Shown: positions 1-6,174, counted from the first letter of the stretch. The stretch is DNA of 7,989 nucleotides from Ktedonobacter racemifer (GCA_020723545.1 DYIS01000114.1:1-7989), one strand, 5' to 3'. Made by a program: numbers and translations. Notes: generated from the sequence alone by a model not told the origin.

Positions 1-14
1 GGCATGTCACAAAG

Positions 15-34
15 ATCGACAAAATTTTGTCGAT
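15..34. repeat. Perfect 20-bp palindrome near the left edge
   Basis: The sequence ATCGACAAAATTTTGTCGAT is its own exact reverse complement, with no spacer. Two further A-T pairs flank it after one mismatch (12-13 with 36-37). It lies about 35 bp beyond the stop of the DUF2723 gene. It has no loop, its centre is AT-only, and no T-run follows on either strand, so it does not look like an ordinary intrinsic terminator. A dimeric regulator site for a gene lying off the left edge is one reading; coding sequence that happens to be symmetric is another. The symmetry is directly visible; the function is unknown. Confidence 0.6.
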
Positions 35-68
35 GTTGATGCGGTAAGCGCCTAATCTCCTTTCGGTT

Positions 69-2015
69 TCAATGGACGGTCATTGGAGGCAGCTCGATGA
101 AATCCCTCGGCGGCTCGGAGCCCGAAACGGTCAGGTTGCGCCATTGGCCCGGCCCAGGGCTCTCATAGACCATCAGCCGCAATCGGTAAGCGCCCGGCAA
201 CCCCTGTCTCGGCAGGGCCAGCTCATAGAAATCGCCCACCACCTCCCCGGTGGACCACAAGCTCGTAGGATAAAGGCCCAGGACCGGGTTTGAGTAGTCT
301 TTCTGGGCCACCTGTCTGCCCTGGGGATCGAAGAGGCGCACCGACACGGAATAGTTCGCCTTAGGCTTTTCCAGTGCTTCCCAGTAAAGCGATATCGGGA
401 CCACACCTCCCCGGCGGAGGTCTTGCTGCCACAGGCGGAAACCAGCCAGTCTCAGTCTTCCTTCCAGGACAGCGTTGGCCGGTTGATGAAGGAGGGGAGT
501 CTTATTAGAGGAAGAGCCGCCCACCCGGAGGGCCGCGCCGACACAGGTAAGGTTAGCTCTGCCCAGAAGGGCCGGGAAGGCCCGGCCCACGTAGGCCGGG
601 CGCCCCGCGCTCAGGGCCTCGTCGATCCAGCGGTTCAGGTCTTCCTCCTTAAGGACCTGTTGCACCTCCACGCCCGGCTTGACGTCTTCCACCAATTGGG
701 CGTGCCAAAGGGCCGTGGCCTGTTCCCAGTCGGCCAGGTACAGGCCGTCATCCTCCAGGAGAGGCAGGGTCAACTGCACGTAGCGCCGGGCCTGCTGGCC
801 CTGGAGGAGTTGCCGATAGGCCTCCAGAGGCACCCATCGTCCCGCCTTGAATTTCTGGTAGGTGCTCCAGCCGCTCGCTCCATACCAGACTGCCAACAGG
901 CTCAGGATCAAAGCTTGAAAGGTTGAACGTTGAACGTTGAACGCTTGACGCCCCAGGCCCCTCGCCAAGAGCCCCCATGCTGGTTCCAGGGCCAGGCCAA
1001 GCCAGATGGCGAAAACAAGGTAAGACGGAATCAGAAAGACTTCGTTAAGCCCGGGCCTGCGGTCGGCGCGGTAGGCGACGGTGAAAGCGACGATGGCCGC
1101 GAAGAGCAAGGAAAACAGCGCCGATTCCCGGGGCTGCTTTCGCCACAGGGTTGCCAGCCCCACCAGGCCCAGGACCAGGCCCGGCACGGTGAACTGCGCC
1201 GCCAAGTCTCGGACATAGAACCCCAGGCGCGCGGGCACCTCGGCCCAGGTCACCGACTGCAAGTAGCCACTCATCTGGCGAGCGGTGACCAGGTCCAGGA
1301 AGCGTTCCCAGTTGTCCGGGTGGTGCAGGTCAAAGGGGGCGCCCGTAGCACTGCGTAGTGGCAGGTACAGATAGAGTAGCAAGGGCATGGCCGCCCAGGC
1401 CAGGCCTTTGAGCAGAATGCCACCCTGTCTCAGGATGCTCCGATCCACAGCCAGGATGAAGAGCCCCAGCCCCGGCGCTAACAGGATAGCGGTTCGATGG
1501 TGAGCCAAGCTCAAGCCATAGGCCAGGCAGAGGAGATAAAAGCGAGATGGAGCGGCCGGCTCCCCTCCTGTCATCGCTCGCTGCCAGATCAAAGCCATAT
1601 AGATGCAGAGCCCCACCAAGAGAACATTCAGCGCCCGCACCCCTGCCAGCGTAGCCCAATCCCAGAAAAGAGGCACGATGGCCAGGCTGGCGGCGGCCAG
1701 CACTGCGCTCGCCCGGCTCCAACTCAACTGTCGTGTGATGAGGTAAACCAGGGCGATGGTGATGCTGGCCGCACACGCAGAAAGCAGGTTCATACGGTAA
1801 GCGACATTGCCGAAAGGAAGAACATAGGTCCAGAGCTTGCCCAGGAGGGTGTAGAGGGGATAACCGGTGTAGTGCATGATGCCCAGGACATATGGCACGA
1901 ACTGCGCCTCGCCGGGGTCGCCGCCCAGGACATCGGGGGACAGGGTAGCTGCATAGAGCAACAGGCTGGCAAAAAAGAGAGAGAGAACAATAAGGCGTTC
2001 CGAGCAGAGCTTCAT
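69..2015 (-). CDS. DUF2723-family membrane glycosyltransferase-like protein with C-terminal beta-sandwich domain
   Basis: 648 aa, predicted integral membrane protein. The N-terminus is a signal-anchor-like helix (about residues 7-25), followed by GDPGEAQF (32-39) and H48-TGYPLYTLLGKLW. These match the DUF2723 (protein O-mannosyltransferase-like) pattern of an acidic GD.GE loop followed by HPxGYPLY; here the usual HP is HY. Many hydrophobic segments follow to about residue 380. A soluble region then ends in a beta-rich domain from about residue 510, with GFRLWQQDLRRGGVVPISLYW and YPTSLWSTGE, a style seen after such membrane domains in Chloroflexota. The likely role is transfer of sugar from a lipid carrier to an extracytoplasmic acceptor; donor and acceptor are unknown. 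It is last in the minus operon, 19 nt after the RmlC-like cupin gene, which fits a glycosylation role. No clear Shine-Dalgarno precedes ATG 2015, so translation may depend on coupling. A heptamer repeat interrupts a loop at residues 356-368. Confidence 0.85.
   Translation of the reverse strand: MKLCSERLIVLSLFFASLLLYAATLSPDVLGGDPGEAQFVPYVLGIMHYTGYPLYTLLGKLWTYVLPFGNVAYRMNLLSACAASITIALVYLITRQLSWSRASAVLAAASLAIVPLFWDWATLAGVRALNVLLVGLCIYMALIWQRAMTGGEPAAPSRFYLLCLAYGLSLAHHRTAILLAPGLGLFILAVDRSILRQGGILLKGLAWAAMPLLLYLYLPLRSATGAPFDLHHPDNWERFLDLVTARQMSGYLQSVTWAEVPARLGFYVRDLAAQFTVPGLVLGLVGLATLWRKQPRESALFSLLFAAIVAFTVAYRADRRPGLNEVFLIPSYLVFAIWLGLALEPAWGLLARGLGRQAFNVQRSTFQALILSLLAVWYGASGWSTYQKFKAGRWVPLEAYRQLLQGQQARRYVQLTLPLLEDDGLYLADWEQATALWHAQLVEDVKPGVEVQQVLKEEDLNRWIDEALSAGRPAYVGRAFPALLGRANLTCVGAALRVGGSSSNKTPLLHQPANAVLEGRLRLAGFRLWQQDLRRGGVVPISLYWEALEKPKANYSVSVRLFDPQGRQVAQKDYSNPVLGLYPTSLWSTGEVVGDFYELALPRQGLPGAYRLRLMVYESPGPGQWRNLTVSGSEPPRDFIELPPMTVH
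913..949. repeat. Heptamer tandem repeat (GTTGAAC)3 with degenerate flanks, inside the DUF2723 gene
   Basis: On the plus strand three exact GTTGAAC copies occupy 922-928, 929-935 and 936-942. GCTTGA occurs on both sides, at 913-918 and 943-948, exactly 30 bp apart. On the coding (minus) strand the array reads as residues about 356-368, AFNVQRSTFQA, in a loop between two hydrophobic segments. Three heptamers are 21 bp, so the frame is kept; gain or loss of one copy would shift it. From memory, TTCAACG-type repeats of this kind are scattered in Chloroflexota genomes, sometimes within genes. The flanking hexamer could mark an insertion or be chance. Confidence 0.8.
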
Positions 2016-2035
2016 ATCAATAGTTTAAGAACCAT
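2012..2035 (-). other. Possible 7-codon relay ORF bridging the cupin and DUF2723 genes
   Basis: On the minus strand the cupin stop overlaps an ATG as TGATG (ATG at 2035-2033). That ATG opens a 7-codon frame, MVLKLLI, whose TGA (2014-2012) overlaps the DUF2723 start at 2015 as ATGA. The DUF2723 gene has no visible Shine-Dalgarno, so a terminating ribosome could be passed across the 19-nt gap by re-initiation. The overlaps are seen directly; translation of the mini-ORF is inference, and such an arrangement can arise by chance in a short gap. Confidence 0.25.
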
Positions 2036-2490
2036 CAGCCATTCTTCAAGGCCCAGTCGTAGGGGATTTCCGGGGAATCCCAGGGCAGGCGGTACTCGTC
2101 GGGCTGCTGGTGATTATACGCCTCCGTGGGATGATTGATGATCAGCGCCGTTTCGGTTCCGATGCCTTTCATCCCGTGCATGACCAGGGGAGGGATGACC
2201 AGCAAGATCGGGTTGCGATCGCCCATGAAGAACTCGTTGACCTCGCCGAACGTTATAGAGCCCTGCCGGCCATCGTAGAGCACCACCTTGGCCATGCCCT
2301 GGACGCAGACGAAATGGTCGGTTTGCACCTTGTGATAATGCCAGGCCTTCACCACGCCAGGATACACCGCCGTCAGGTACGTGTAGCCGAATCTCTGGAA
2401 AAACTTGTCGTCGCACCGGAGCATCTCGAAAAGGTAGCCTCGTTCGTCGGCGATGACCTTTAGCGGTTTGACGCTAACCCCTTCGATCAT
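2035..2490 (-). CDS. RmlC-like cupin (dTDP-4-dehydrorhamnose 3,5-epimerase family)
   Basis: 151 aa from ATG 2490. A start at 2505 adds MEEEV, but 2490 is preferred: it overlaps the HAD stop as ATGA and has GGAGGAGG five nt upstream. The single-domain cupin shows the RmlC layout: F.(Q)RFGYTYLT strand, PGVVKAWHYH (H51, H53), H59, a glycine-rich turn (LYDGRQGS), IPPLVMHG (H105), then EYRLPWDSPEIPYDW near the end. RmlC enzymes epimerise C3 and C5 of dTDP-4-keto-6-deoxyglucose using a conserved His and Tyr. H51 aligns with the catalytic His of GLHYQ. At the Tyr six residues before the conserved Y (here Y125), this protein appears to have N119. It may therefore be a shorter family member acting on another nucleotide sugar, or performing only one epimerisation. 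The protein is shorter than typical RmlC (about 180 aa). It precedes a membrane glycosyltransferase, consistent with supply of an activated deoxysugar. Confidence 0.75.
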   Translation of the reverse strand: MIEGVSVKPLKVIADERGYLFEMLRCDDKFFQRFGYTYLTAVYPGVVKAWHYHKVQTDHFVCVQGMAKVVLYDGRQGSITFGEVNEFFMGDRNPILLVIPPLVMHGMKGIGTETALIINHPTEAYNHQQPDEYRLPWDSPEIPYDWALKNG

Positions 2491-3326
2491 GACTTCCTCC
2501 TCCATATCGTTTTCTTGGGAGGCGATACCGCCGGTGCGGAGAAGCTTCGCATTAACTCGGGCAGGTCCCAGAAGACGTAGTCAGGCTTAATTGAGGCGCT
2601 GGCAGCATCTTCTGGCCGGGAGACGCCGGAGAGGATCAGGATAGTGGTGATCCCCAACCGATGGCCACCCAGCACGTCGGTATCCAGGCGATCGCCCAGG
2701 ATAGCGGTGTTCTCCGGCTGACTCGCCATCATATCCATGGCCGCCTGCAACAGCCCTGGCTCCGGCTTCCCGATGACCTTGGGTGCCACACCAGTGCAAG
2801 CCTGGATGGCAGCTATCAGCGAGCCACAGCCGGGCAGAATGCCCTCCTCCCCTGGAAAGGTGAGGTCTGGGTTGGTGGCGATGAACCCGGCCCCGGCGCG
2901 GATGGCCAGGCAGGCGCGCTTGAGCTTTTCGTAGGTAAATCCCGTATCCAGGCCCACCACTATGTAGCTGGGATCGACCTCGGAGAACTCAAAGCCAGCC
3001 TGGGCCAGGGCTTGCCGCAGGCCGTCTTCCCCGATGCAGTAGACCCGGTCGCCATCTTCGGCCACCCGTTGCAGATACGAGGCGGTGGCCTGGGAGGAGG
3101 TCAGGACCAGCCCAGGTGATACCACGAGCCCCATTCTCCGCAGTTTCTCGGCGTATTGCGATGGGGTCCGGGTTGAGTTGTTGGTGACGAGGACGTACTT
3201 GATGCCATGCTGATCCAGCCAGGGAAGGAGCCGGTCCGCCCCGGGCATAAGCCGGTTGCCCCGGTAAAGCACTCCGTCCATGTCGATGATGAGATGGCGG
3301 ATAGACTCAAGCGGGGTGCTGGTCAT
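2487..3326 (-). CDS. HAD-superfamily subfamily IIA phosphatase (NagD/phosphoglycolate phosphatase-like)
   Basis: 279 aa, cytosolic, close to the usual length of HAD-IIA enzymes. Motif I is IIDMDGVLYRG (nucleophile D15, acid/base D17), motif II is TNNSTR (48-53), the motif III lysine is K187 in IGKPEPG, and motif IV is GDRLDTDVLGG (D212, D216). Between motifs II and III sits a C2-type cap with VGLDTGFTYEKLKRA and ATNPDLTFPGEEGILPGCGS, characteristic of the NagD/AraL/PGP group. It should hydrolyse a small phosphate ester with Mg2+; the substrate (nucleotide, sugar phosphate or glycolate phosphate) cannot be told from sequence. ATG 3326 is preceded by GGGGAGAG at suitable spacing and lies 2 nt after the metallo-hydrolase stop. 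The last codons overlap the cupin start, so the two are probably translationally coupled. The C-terminal tail PPKKTIWRRKS is basic and probably disordered. Confidence 0.9.
   Translation of the reverse strand: MTSTPLESIRHLIIDMDGVLYRGNRLMPGADRLLPWLDQHGIKYVLVTNNSTRTPSQYAEKLRRMGLVVSPGLVLTSSQATASYLQRVAEDGDRVYCIGEDGLRQALAQAGFEFSEVDPSYIVVGLDTGFTYEKLKRACLAIRAGAGFIATNPDLTFPGEEGILPGCGSLIAAIQACTGVAPKVIGKPEPGLLQAAMDMMASQPENTAILGDRLDTDVLGGHRLGITTILILSGVSRPEDAASASIKPDYVFWDLPELMRSFSAPAVSPPKKTIWRRKS
2496..2503 (-). promoter_or_regulatory. Strong Shine-Dalgarno that fixes the cupin start
   Basis: The minus strand reads GGAGGAGG here, five nt upstream of ATG 2490. The same bases form consecutive AGG-AGG arginine codons at the end of the HAD gene (the RR of its WRRKS tail). 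The tail of one protein thus serves as the ribosome-binding site of the next, and the genes overlap by ATGA. This placement argues against the upstream ATG at 2505, which lies just ahead of the motif. Confidence 0.75.
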
Positions 3327-3328
3327 AT

Positions 3329-4345
3329 TCAGTCTCTCCCCTCGGCGTTAGCAAAGGGAGCCAGGTCCAGCCGCAGGCAACTGCAGGCAACCATGGTTTT
3401 CACCCCGCTGGCCGCCTCCACATAGCGGGCCACCCGGTCCCGCAGGTCCTCCGGGACCAGCAGGGTGCGCAGGAAATGGGTGAGCAGGCACAGCTTGACC
3501 TGAGAGCCTCGCAATAAATGGGCCAGGCCCAGGGAGCTCAGCTCATCCCGGACACCGCTGTTGTGGCCGCCCACATTGGCGATGAGGACGTCCACTTTGC
3601 CATACCTGTCCTTCAGATCCTGGCGGTACTCCTGGATCTCTTCGAAGTCATCCAGGGGTTGGAAAGGGTCCCCTCCACTCAACTGGTGGACGCCGTCCTT
3701 GCCCCGGTAGGACACCACGTAGTTGGTATCGCTGGTGTAGCCTATCTTGAGGCCCTCCTTCTTCAGGATCAGGCCGCAGCCACCCCCCGGATGATAGGCG
3801 GGCACCGGGGTGATCGCGGTCCCCAGCAGCTCGAAGCTCTTGCCAGGTTCCAGGACCATTGTGGTGGGGCCACCCCTTGGCGCCGCGCCCCGGTGGAAGG
3901 CGCTGATAGCGCCGGATCGCGCGGTGTCCGCGGAGAGCAGGAGGTAGCCACGCCGGACCATCATGAGCAGGCACATCTCCTCGATGACCGCCTCCACGCC
4001 GGCGTAGTGGTCTATGTGGGGATGGGAGACGAATATGGCCTTGAGACGGGCTGGCTGGATGCCCGCAGCCAGGGAGCGAGAGATGATGTCCGGCCCCGGA
4101 TCCACCATCAGAGCCAGGGGTGGCAGGTAGACCACGAAGCCGTTGGCCAACCGCGTGAGCGCCTGGATCTCCCGATGCCCCTCAAACGGGTTTCCCAAGA
4201 AAACGATGGAGGGCGGCTCCTCCAGCCGGTCGATAGTGGAGGCCGCCTCGGCAAAGGCGGTCAGGAGATAATGCCTGGCCTCCTGCGAGCGCGTGCGCAG
4301 CTCGCGGTCTAGCCTCTCTGCCAGGTTCTCGGACACGCTGCTCAT
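3329..4345 (-). CDS. Metallo-beta-lactamase-fold hydrolase of unknown substrate
   Basis: 338 aa, no signal peptide. The diagnostic HxHxDH motif is SHPHIDHYAG (H108, H110, D112, H113). Further likely metal ligands are H185 in PAYHPGGG, D206 in GYTSDTNY and H290 in LLTHF, so the binuclear site looks complete. Additional conserved-looking elements are ALMVDPGPD (78-86) and NVGGHNSG (257-264). About 45 residues precede the first core strand, with a charged helical stretch (NLAERLDRELRTRSQEARHYL). The stretch 210-250 looks like an insertion. These enzymes include lactonases, phosphodiesterases and RNases; this one lacks the long beta-CASP insert of RNases, so a small-molecule or phosphodiester hydrolase is more likely. 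AAGGG precedes ATG 4345 at about 7 nt. The gene starts 10 nt after the transporter remnant and ends 2 nt before the HAD gene. Confidence 0.85.
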   Translation of the reverse strand: MSSVSENLAERLDRELRTRSQEARHYLLTAFAEAASTIDRLEEPPSIVFLGNPFEGHREIQALTRLANGFVVYLPPLALMVDPGPDIISRSLAAGIQPARLKAIFVSHPHIDHYAGVEAVIEEMCLLMMVRRGYLLLSADTARSGAISAFHRGAAPRGGPTTMVLEPGKSFELLGTAITPVPAYHPGGGCGLILKKEGLKIGYTSDTNYVVSYRGKDGVHQLSGGDPFQPLDDFEEIQEYRQDLKDRYGKVDVLIANVGGHNSGVRDELSSLGLAHLLRGSQVKLCLLTHFLRTLLVPEDLRDRVARYVEAASGVKTMVACSCLRLDLAPFANAEGRD

Positions 4346-4355
4346 GGCGAACCCT

Positions 4356-5087
4356 TCATCGCAAAAGACTGATCAGCACGGTCAGGGTGCCGACGCTCAG
4401 GAGCGTCGAGGTGAAGATCACCCCGGTGACCAGGTCAGGACGAGCGTCAAACTCCACCGCCAGGAGGCCGGTCATCACTCCCGTGGGCATGCTGGCCTGC
4501 AATATCGCCACCTTTCGAGTCAAACCGGCCAAGACCAGAGTGCCGGGGAGGCCGTAGGCCAGGGCTGGTGCCAGGAGCAGCCGAACCACGGCGGCTAGCC
4601 CGACGTAGCCCACTTGCCCGGCCAGGGAGGTCCGGGATAGTTGCAGGCCCAAAAGCAACAACATCAAGGGGACCGCGGCATCGCCCGCCAGCTTCACCGG
4701 CTTCAGCAGGTAGGTCGGGACCGTGGCCCCGCTCAAATTGACGGCAAGGGCCAAGAGGGCCGCATACAGCAAGGGCATTCTCAATACATTCGCGATAGAG
4801 CCGAGGGCGTTGGAGTTAGACCGGGAGGCGAAGTAAACGGCCATGGTGTTAGTCAATACGGCCTGGGTCACGAAGCAAACGACGGCCAGGTTGAACCCTT
4901 CCTCGCCAAAGGCGAAAAGGTTCAGGGCAACCCCAGGTTGCCAGCGTTCACGAATAGCGTGCTCAGCAGGAATACGCTCTTCAACTGTTGTCCCTGCATC
5001 TTCACCTGCGTCTTTCTTGCCCAAGGCCGTAGGGCGGTTCGGCCCCGATTGTGGCGGGCGAGCTAGCGTCTTCGGCTTGAGAGCCAT
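4356..5087 (-). pseudogene. Broken AEC-family (auxin efflux carrier-like, Mem_trans) transporter
   Basis: The open frame from ATG 5087 is 243 codons, against about 300-320 for intact AEC transporters. From roughly 4930 downwards it is a good C-terminal AEC half: LNLFAFGEEG, AGDAAVPLMLLLLGLQL, LLLAPALAYGL, ILQASMPTGVM and a final helix with FTSTLLS, giving about six membrane segments. Its first about 48 residues are polar, contain no helix and do not resemble the family. The +1 frame over the same bases does, encoding VFLLSTLFVNAGNLGLP and stopping at 4922-4924. Joining the two frames restores the family motif NAGNLGLP-LNLFAFG, which needs one extra base in the GGG run at 4925-4927 (plus strand). 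Even so, the +1 frame meets a TAG at 5063-5065, and only 20 nt separate the gene from the HEAT gene, so the first three helices are also absent. The best reading is a decayed transporter left inside the operon. A sequencing indel could explain the frameshift but not the missing N-terminus. Confidence 0.75.
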
Positions 5088-5107
5088 GTTCCTTTACTTG
5101 CAAAGAA

Positions 5108-6037
5108 TCAGGCTATGTTCAGGAGCGGGTTGAGGGGGTTCTCTCGAAAGGCTATCTCCGCCAGGGCCTCCAGAGCGGCCTCGCGCCGGTCGGCATCTGT
5201 ACCTTCGGCACAAGCCCTCAGGGTGCCCTTGGCCTCCTCCCCGCCGATCTGTCCCAGGGACCAGATGGCGGCCAGTTGCACCTGGCGGTCCGGGTCCTCG
5301 GTCAGGTGGATAAGCCTTGGCACGGCCTCCGCCAACCCCATTTCCCCGGCGGCCTGGGCTGCCTCGTAGCGGAGTTCCGGTTCAGCGCTGTGCAGCTCGG
5401 CCAGGATCATCGGCTGCCAGGAGTCCACCAGGTTACGCCCCATGGCATAGACGGCGCTGACCCGCATCTGGCGCTCCGGGGCCTGGTAGGCCAGGGCGAT
5501 GAGCTCCCGGACATCCTCCTGTTCCAGCCCGGCGATGGACTCCAGGGCCCGGCAGCGCACCTCCATGGTCTCGTTGTCGTCCTTGACCAGACCCAGGAGC
5601 GCTGCCTTCAATGCCTCGCCCCTGGGCGAAGGAAGCCTCCCCAGCTCAAGTAGGTCAACATAGCGGCTCAGAGAGGCAGCGGCCGCCGCGCGCACCTCCG
5701 CCGACGCATCATGCAGCAGGCCCATGAGCGGGCGGAAGAGAGACCCGTCCCGGTTCTCCCAGAGAGCCTCGATGGCCTGAACCCGGACCTCTGGATCTGG
5801 GTCGGAAAGGCAGAGACGAAAGATCCCATCGAAATCCAACTGGGCATCGTCCTGGGCGGCCTCGGCCAGGTTCTTGATGTACCTTCGCCGGCACGCAGGC
5901 TCCAGCCCCTGCCAGGCCTCTTGAAATTGCCTCAACCCCTCCCGCCCCAGGCCCGAAAATGCCTCTAGCTGCTCCGCGCTCGGCGATCCCTTACGATCGG
6001 GCAGCGCCTCCAGGGCAGAGGTGAGGCGATTAACCAT
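5108..6037 (-). CDS. HEAT-repeat domain protein
   Basis: 309 aa, soluble, acidic, without signal peptide or membrane segments. Residues 1-65 are a helical lead-in. About seven HEAT-like helical pairs follow, at roughly 71-95, 100-126, 140-170, 176-202, 207-233, 236-264 and 267-296. They are recognised by recurring turns such as DPDPEVRVQAIEAL, DASAEVRAAAAASL, SAEPELRYEAAQAAGEMG and DPDRQVQLAAIWSLGQIG. The repeats form a curved alpha-solenoid used for protein-protein contact, and no catalytic motif is visible. The tail FRENPLNPLLNIA looks like a natural end. It is the first gene of the minus operon. GAGG six nt upstream of ATG 6037 could serve as a weak ribosome site. The partner and role are not known. 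Confidence 0.85.
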   Translation of the reverse strand: MVNRLTSALEALPDRKGSPSAEQLEAFSGLGREGLRQFQEAWQGLEPACRRRYIKNLAEAAQDDAQLDFDGIFRLCLSDPDPEVRVQAIEALWENRDGSLFRPLMGLLHDASAEVRAAAAASLSRYVDLLELGRLPSPRGEALKAALLGLVKDDNETMEVRCRALESIAGLEQEDVRELIALAYQAPERQMRVSAVYAMGRNLVDSWQPMILAELHSAEPELRYEAAQAAGEMGLAEAVPRLIHLTEDPDRQVQLAAIWSLGQIGGEEAKGTLRACAEGTDADRREAALEALAEIAFRENPLNPLLNIA

Positions 6038-6068
6038 GACCTGCCTCGGTCAACTTTGCAGTGCAGCT

Positions 6069-6097
6069 AGTTTACCACAAGTGGATACCGCTAGCAA
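6069..6097 (-). promoter_or_regulatory. Candidate promoter for the minus-strand operon
   Basis: On the minus strand, TTGCTA (6097-6092) and TAAACT (6074-6069) are separated by 17 bp, and ATG 6037 lies about 30 bp beyond. The match to sigma70 is partial (TTG..A and TA.A.T). A small inverted repeat CCAC-AA-GTGG (6075-6084) lies in the spacer next to the -10. It is the best candidate seen for the leftward operon, but weak matches of this kind are common. Confidence 0.35.
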
Positions 6098-6124
6098 GGC
6101 AACCTTGTGCGGGGGCCAAGACCC

Positions 6125-6152
6125 TTGACAATTGGCCACGATGTGATATGAT
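6125..6152 (+). promoter_or_regulatory. Near-consensus sigma70 promoter for the ABC module
   Basis: TTGACA (6125-6130) is an exact -35 consensus. TATGAT (6147-6152) differs from TATAAT at one base, and the spacer is 16 bp. Transcription would start near 6159, about 70 bp before the ATG of the PLDc_N gene at 6231. The region is AT-richer than its surroundings, and the genes to the right run as one operon, which supports the call. Confidence 0.75.
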
Positions 6153-6174
6153 TGTACCAATTCACTAGTACAAT
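6151..6174. promoter_or_regulatory. Dyad operator overlapping the -10 box and start site
   Basis: The arms ATTGTAC (6151-6157) and GTACAAT (6168-6174) are perfect inverted repeats around a 10-bp centre. Four of the ten central positions also obey the symmetry, giving 18 of 24 in all. The dyad begins inside the -10 hexamer and spans the expected start site, where a bound dimer would block polymerase. The half-site with its GTAC core is reminiscent, from memory, of operators of GntR-type (YtrA-like) regulators, which often control ABC exporters. No regulator gene is in the window, so its identity is inferred only. Confidence 0.65.

Noticed and set aside
3..55. Open plus-strand frames at the left edge that could be the end of a convergent gene
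   Set aside because: All three frames are open for a dozen or more codons, so the true one cannot be chosen from about 50 bases. Not annotated as a CDS.
423..926. Long plus-strand open frame opposite the DUF2723 gene
   Set aside because: It is the antisense of a well-supported coding sequence in GC-rich DNA; its residues are low-complexity and match no family. Similar antisense frames at 3518-4312 and 1497-2138 were rejected for the same reason.
2062..2080. Inverted repeat GGGATT ... AATCCC with a 7-nt loop near the end of the cupin gene
   Set aside because: It lies within conserved coding sequence (the LPWDSPEIPYDW tail), has no T-run, and the operon continues past it.
3373..3391. Direct repeat of GCAGGCAAC, 10-bp period
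   Set aside because: Only two copies, within the coding sequence for the cysteine-containing MVACSCLRL segment of the metallo-hydrolase; probably codon coincidence.
6095..6107. CAAGG-CAA-CCTTG hairpin in the divergent intergenic region
   Set aside because: The stem is only five base pairs with no T-run; too weak to call a terminator or operator.
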